64,000 nt of DNA from Variovorax sp. 770b2 (GTDB taxonomy: Bacteria; Pseudomonadota; Gammaproteobacteria; Burkholderiales; Burkholderiaceae_C), in assembly GCF_900115685.1 (NCBI RefSeq), contig NZ_FOXJ01000001.1, positions 2,141,796 to 2,205,795 on the forward strand, read 5' to 3'. Below, piece after piece: positions 62,038-64,000 of the stretch. The notes beneath the pieces are model-generated. The model did not search any database. It had not been told where the DNA came from and saw only the letters and a program-made list of their open reading frames with translations. Numbering within the stretch: position 1 is the stretch's first letter; each line of letters begins with the position of its first letter. The position numbers and the translations under genes were made by a program.

Positions 62038-62826
62038 ATGACGAACCCTGGCGTACTCCAGATCCCCTCCATGAAAGACAGGTGCTCGGCCGCCGAATGG
62101 CAGGCCCGCATCGACCTGGCCGCCTGCTACCGGCTGGTCGACCTGTACGGCATGTCGGACATGATGGCCAACCACATCTCCTCGCACGTGCCCGGCGAAC
62201 ACGGCGCGTTCCTCATCAACCCCTACGGGATGATGTACGAGGAGATCACCGCCTCCAGCCTCATCAAGGTCGACCAGGCGGGCAACATCCTCTCCTCGCC
62301 CGACTTCGGCGACCTGAACTACGGCATCAACAAGGCCGGCTACGTGATCCACAGCGCGGTGCATGCCGCGCGGCCCGACGTGGCCTGCGTGATCCACACG
62401 CACAGCTGGGCGTCGATGGCGGTGTCCTCGCTCGAATGCGGCCTCTTGCCGCTCACGCAGACGGCCATGCGCTTCCTGAAGATCGGCTATCACGAGTACC
62501 AGGGCGTGGTGCTGAACACCGAGGAGCAGGCCTCGCTGCTCGCCGACCTCGGCCAGAGCGAGGCCGTGATCTTCCGCAACCACGGCGCGCTCGTGGTGGG
62601 CCGCAGCGTGGGCGAAGCCTTCAACTGGATGCACCGGCTGGAACTGGCGTGCCGCGCGCAGATCGGCGCGATGTCGTGCAACACGCCGCTCAAGGCCGTG
62701 CCGCAAGAGGTGCTCGAAGAAACCTGGAACAACTACCAACCCGGCACCCGCCGCCCCTACGGCCTCATGGAGTGGCCCGCGCTGCTGCGCAAGCTCGACC
62801 GCATGGACCCGGGCTTTCGCGACTGA
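62038..62826 (+). CDS. Class II aldolase/adducin family protein (2)
   Basis: A 262-residue protein with ATG 62038 and an AAAGGAAC ribosome site. H120 and H122 in VIHTHSWASMAV and the histidine in IFRNHGALVVG are the probable zinc ligands. It shares AAEWQ-R-DLAACYRLV-LYG, INPYGMM and EEITASSLIKVDQ with aldolase 1 at 56568. Having two such genes in one cluster suggests two successive C-C cleavage or epimerase steps, or two related substrates. The gene lies between tcuB and the Bug binding protein. Confidence 0.9.
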   Translation: MTNPGVLQIPSMKDRCSAAEWQARIDLAACYRLVDLYGMSDMMANHISSHVPGEHGAFLINPYGMMYEEITASSLIKVDQAGNILSSPDFGDLNYGINKAGYVIHSAVHAARPDVACVIHTHSWASMAVSSLECGLLPLTQTAMRFLKIGYHEYQGVVLNTEEQASLLADLGQSEAVIFRNHGALVVGRSVGEAFNWMHRLELACRAQIGAMSCNTPLKAVPQEVLEETWNNYQPGTRRPYGLMEWPALLRKLDRMDPGFRD

Positions 62827-62862
62827 CACGCACGCACCGAAGAACAGCAGAGACAACGCCCC

Positions 62863-63828
62863 ATGAAGAGAAGATTCCTCCCCGCCGCGCTCGCGGCGCT
62901 CGCAGCAGCGCTTGCATTGCCCGCGCTCGCACAGAAATTCCCACAGAAGCCGGTCACGCTCGTCGTGCCGTTCGCGCCCGGCGGCAACCTGGACGTCGTC
63001 GCGCGCACGCTGGCGCCGGCGATGGGCAAGATCCTCGGCCAATCGGTGATCGTGGACAACCGCGCGGGCGCAGGCGGTGCCATCGGCGCGTCCTACGTGG
63101 CCCGTGCGCAGCCCGACGGCTACACGCTGCTGGTCAGCACGCCGAACGCGCTCGTCGTGCTGCCGCTGATGACGAAGACGACCTACGCGCTCGACAACTT
63201 CGCCCCCATCGGCCTCGCAGCCACCACGCCGCTGGTGATCGCGGTGCGCGGCCAGGGCCCCTACAAGGACATCGATGCCGTGCTCTCGGCCGCGCGCAGC
63301 AAGCCGGGCCAGGTCACGGCCGGGCATGCGGGCCCCGGTACCACCAACCACATCGCGCTGCTGCAACTGGAGCAGGCCGGCCAGCTGACGCTCAACACCG
63401 TGCCGTACAAGGGCTCGGCCCCGGCGCTCACGGATCTCCTGGGCGGGCAGATCGATCTCGTGGTGGACCAGCTCACGAGCTCGGCCGCGCACATCCAGTC
63501 GGGCATGCTGCGCGCGGTGGCCGTGATGTCGAAGGACCGCGACCCCGCATTGCCCAACGTGCCCACGCTGCGCGAAGCCGGCCTGAAGGATTTCGACGCG
63601 ACCACCGCGACCGGCCTGCTCGCGCCCGCCGGCACGCCGCCCGACGTGATCGCGACGATCAATGCCGCGCTGCGCAAGGCGCTGGCCGATGAGAACGTGA
63701 AGCGCCACCTCGTCTCCGTCGGCAGCCCCGGCAAGGCCTCGTCGCCCGACGAATGGCTCGCGACGCTGAAGAAGGAAGACGCGAGTGCCCGGTTGCTCGC
63801 CAAGAGCGGCAAGCTCAAGGTCGATTGA
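62863..63828 (+). CDS. Bug-family (tripartite tricarboxylate transporter) substrate-binding protein
   Basis: A 321-residue TctC/Bug protein with a clear signal peptide (MKRRFLPAALAALAAALALP, then ALA before QKFPQKPV). PVTLVVPFAPGGNLDVVAR and AQPDGYTLLVSTPNALVV are the Bug signature loops, where backbone and waters bind a carboxylate. It probably captures a carboxylic acid for a TctAB permease; none is adjacent, but tctBA at 43.6 kb lacks a binding protein. A separate permease elsewhere is equally possible. Confidence 0.93.
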   Translation: MKRRFLPAALAALAAALALPALAQKFPQKPVTLVVPFAPGGNLDVVARTLAPAMGKILGQSVIVDNRAGAGGAIGASYVARAQPDGYTLLVSTPNALVVLPLMTKTTYALDNFAPIGLAATTPLVIAVRGQGPYKDIDAVLSAARSKPGQVTAGHAGPGTTNHIALLQLEQAGQLTLNTVPYKGSAPALTDLLGGQIDLVVDQLTSSAAHIQSGMLRAVAVMSKDRDPALPNVPTLREAGLKDFDATTATGLLAPAGTPPDVIATINAALRKALADENVKRHLVSVGSPGKASSPDEWLATLKKEDASARLLAKSGKLKVD

Positions 63829-63843
63829 GGAGACGCACGCACC

Positions 63844-64000
63844 ATGACCCGCCCCTGCCTGCCTCCCCGCGACGCTTTCACGCCCGTGTCTTTCGCGCTG
63901 CCACCCGGCGCCTGCGACAGCCACGCCCATGTCTTCGGTCCCTACGACCGCTTTCCGCTGGCTGACGACCGCAGCTACACGCCTGGTGAATATCCCGGCG
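63844..64000 (+). CDS. Amidohydrolase 2 family, LigI-like lactonase (partial, 5' end)
   Basis: Only the first 52 residues are in the window ([17 protein letters not shown]...). The motif [20 protein letters not shown] contains the first HxH metal-site pattern of amidohydrolase family 2 and closely resembles 2-pyrone-4,6-dicarboxylate lactonase (LigI) and 4-sulfomuconolactonase. LigI opens the PDC ring in protocatechuate/gallate 4,5-cleavage. Assignment beyond the family is uncertain because most of the gene is missing. It starts 15 bases after the Bug gene. Confidence 0.75.
   Translation, partial: MTRPCLPPRDAFTPVSFALPPGACDSHAHVFGPYDRFPLADDRSYTPGEYPG

Overview
The window is a high-GC chromosomal segment of a Comamonadaceae betaproteobacterium, most like Variovorax or a close relative. 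The grounds are the gene set and order (glyA-nrdR, rib-nusB, ybgC-tolQRA), the many Bug/Tct-type transport genes, and DUF349/DUF748 proteins of the kind found in that family. Genes are densely packed, with many 4-nt ATGA/GTGA start-stop overlaps. I see no tRNA, rRNA, insertion sequence, prophage or CRISPR array.

Layout. 1-8 kb: 3' end of lpxH, mtfA, a DUF349 protein with an RG-rich tract, and a large DUF748/AsmA-like envelope protein. 8.0-9.5 kb: a candidate 6S RNA on the minus strand, divergent from a membrane-anchored lytic transglycosylase. 9.5-11.4 kb: a ZTP (pfl) riboswitch, then glyA and nrdR. 11.4-18.5 kb: a minus-strand type IV pilus minor-pilin operon (pilV-pilW-pilX-pilY1-pilE-fimT). 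18.6-24.0 kb: riboflavin genes ribD, ribE, a ribBA with a degenerate C-terminal half, and ribH, followed by nusB and an aminotransferase. 24.1-28.5 kb: ybgC-tolQ-tolR-tolA followed by an FtsI-type penicillin-binding protein where tolB-pal would be expected. 28.5-35.4 kb: a putative zinc peptidase next to a 1752-aa DUF4011/SF1 helicase with a nuclease-like C-terminus, then a small periplasmic OB-fold protein. 35.5-40.4 kb: dnaE and a lower-GC TPR protein. 40.4-45.8 kb: trhO and a tctDE-tctBA tricarboxylate transport locus without tctC. 45.8-50.4 kb: two pirins, DoxX and a flavodoxin-like reductase, divergent from a LysR regulator. 50.5-53.3 kb: an FAD protein, gluQ and trmB. 53.4-55.1 kb: a TonB-like lipoprotein and an orphan ABC binding protein. 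55.1-64.0 kb: a catabolic cluster with a Crp/Fnr regulator, an HD-domain candidate diiron oxygenase, two class II aldolases, a BASS transporter, LysR, TcuA/TcuB-like oxidoreductases, a Bug binding protein and the start of a LigI-like lactonase.

The most unusual non-coding signal is two families of dispersed elements placed at stop codons between co-directional genes. A hairpin-rich family of about 100 bp has three copies, each starting a few bases after a stop codon and always in the same orientation to the upstream gene. A second family of about 60 bp has two copies that begin on the stop codon itself. Two further stop codons are overlapped by short tandem repeats (11 bp x 4 and 8 bp x 3).

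The best candidates for undescribed biology are the 55-64 kb catabolic cluster, the peptidase/DUF4011-helicase pair at 28.5-35.1 kb, and the stop-codon-linked repeat families.
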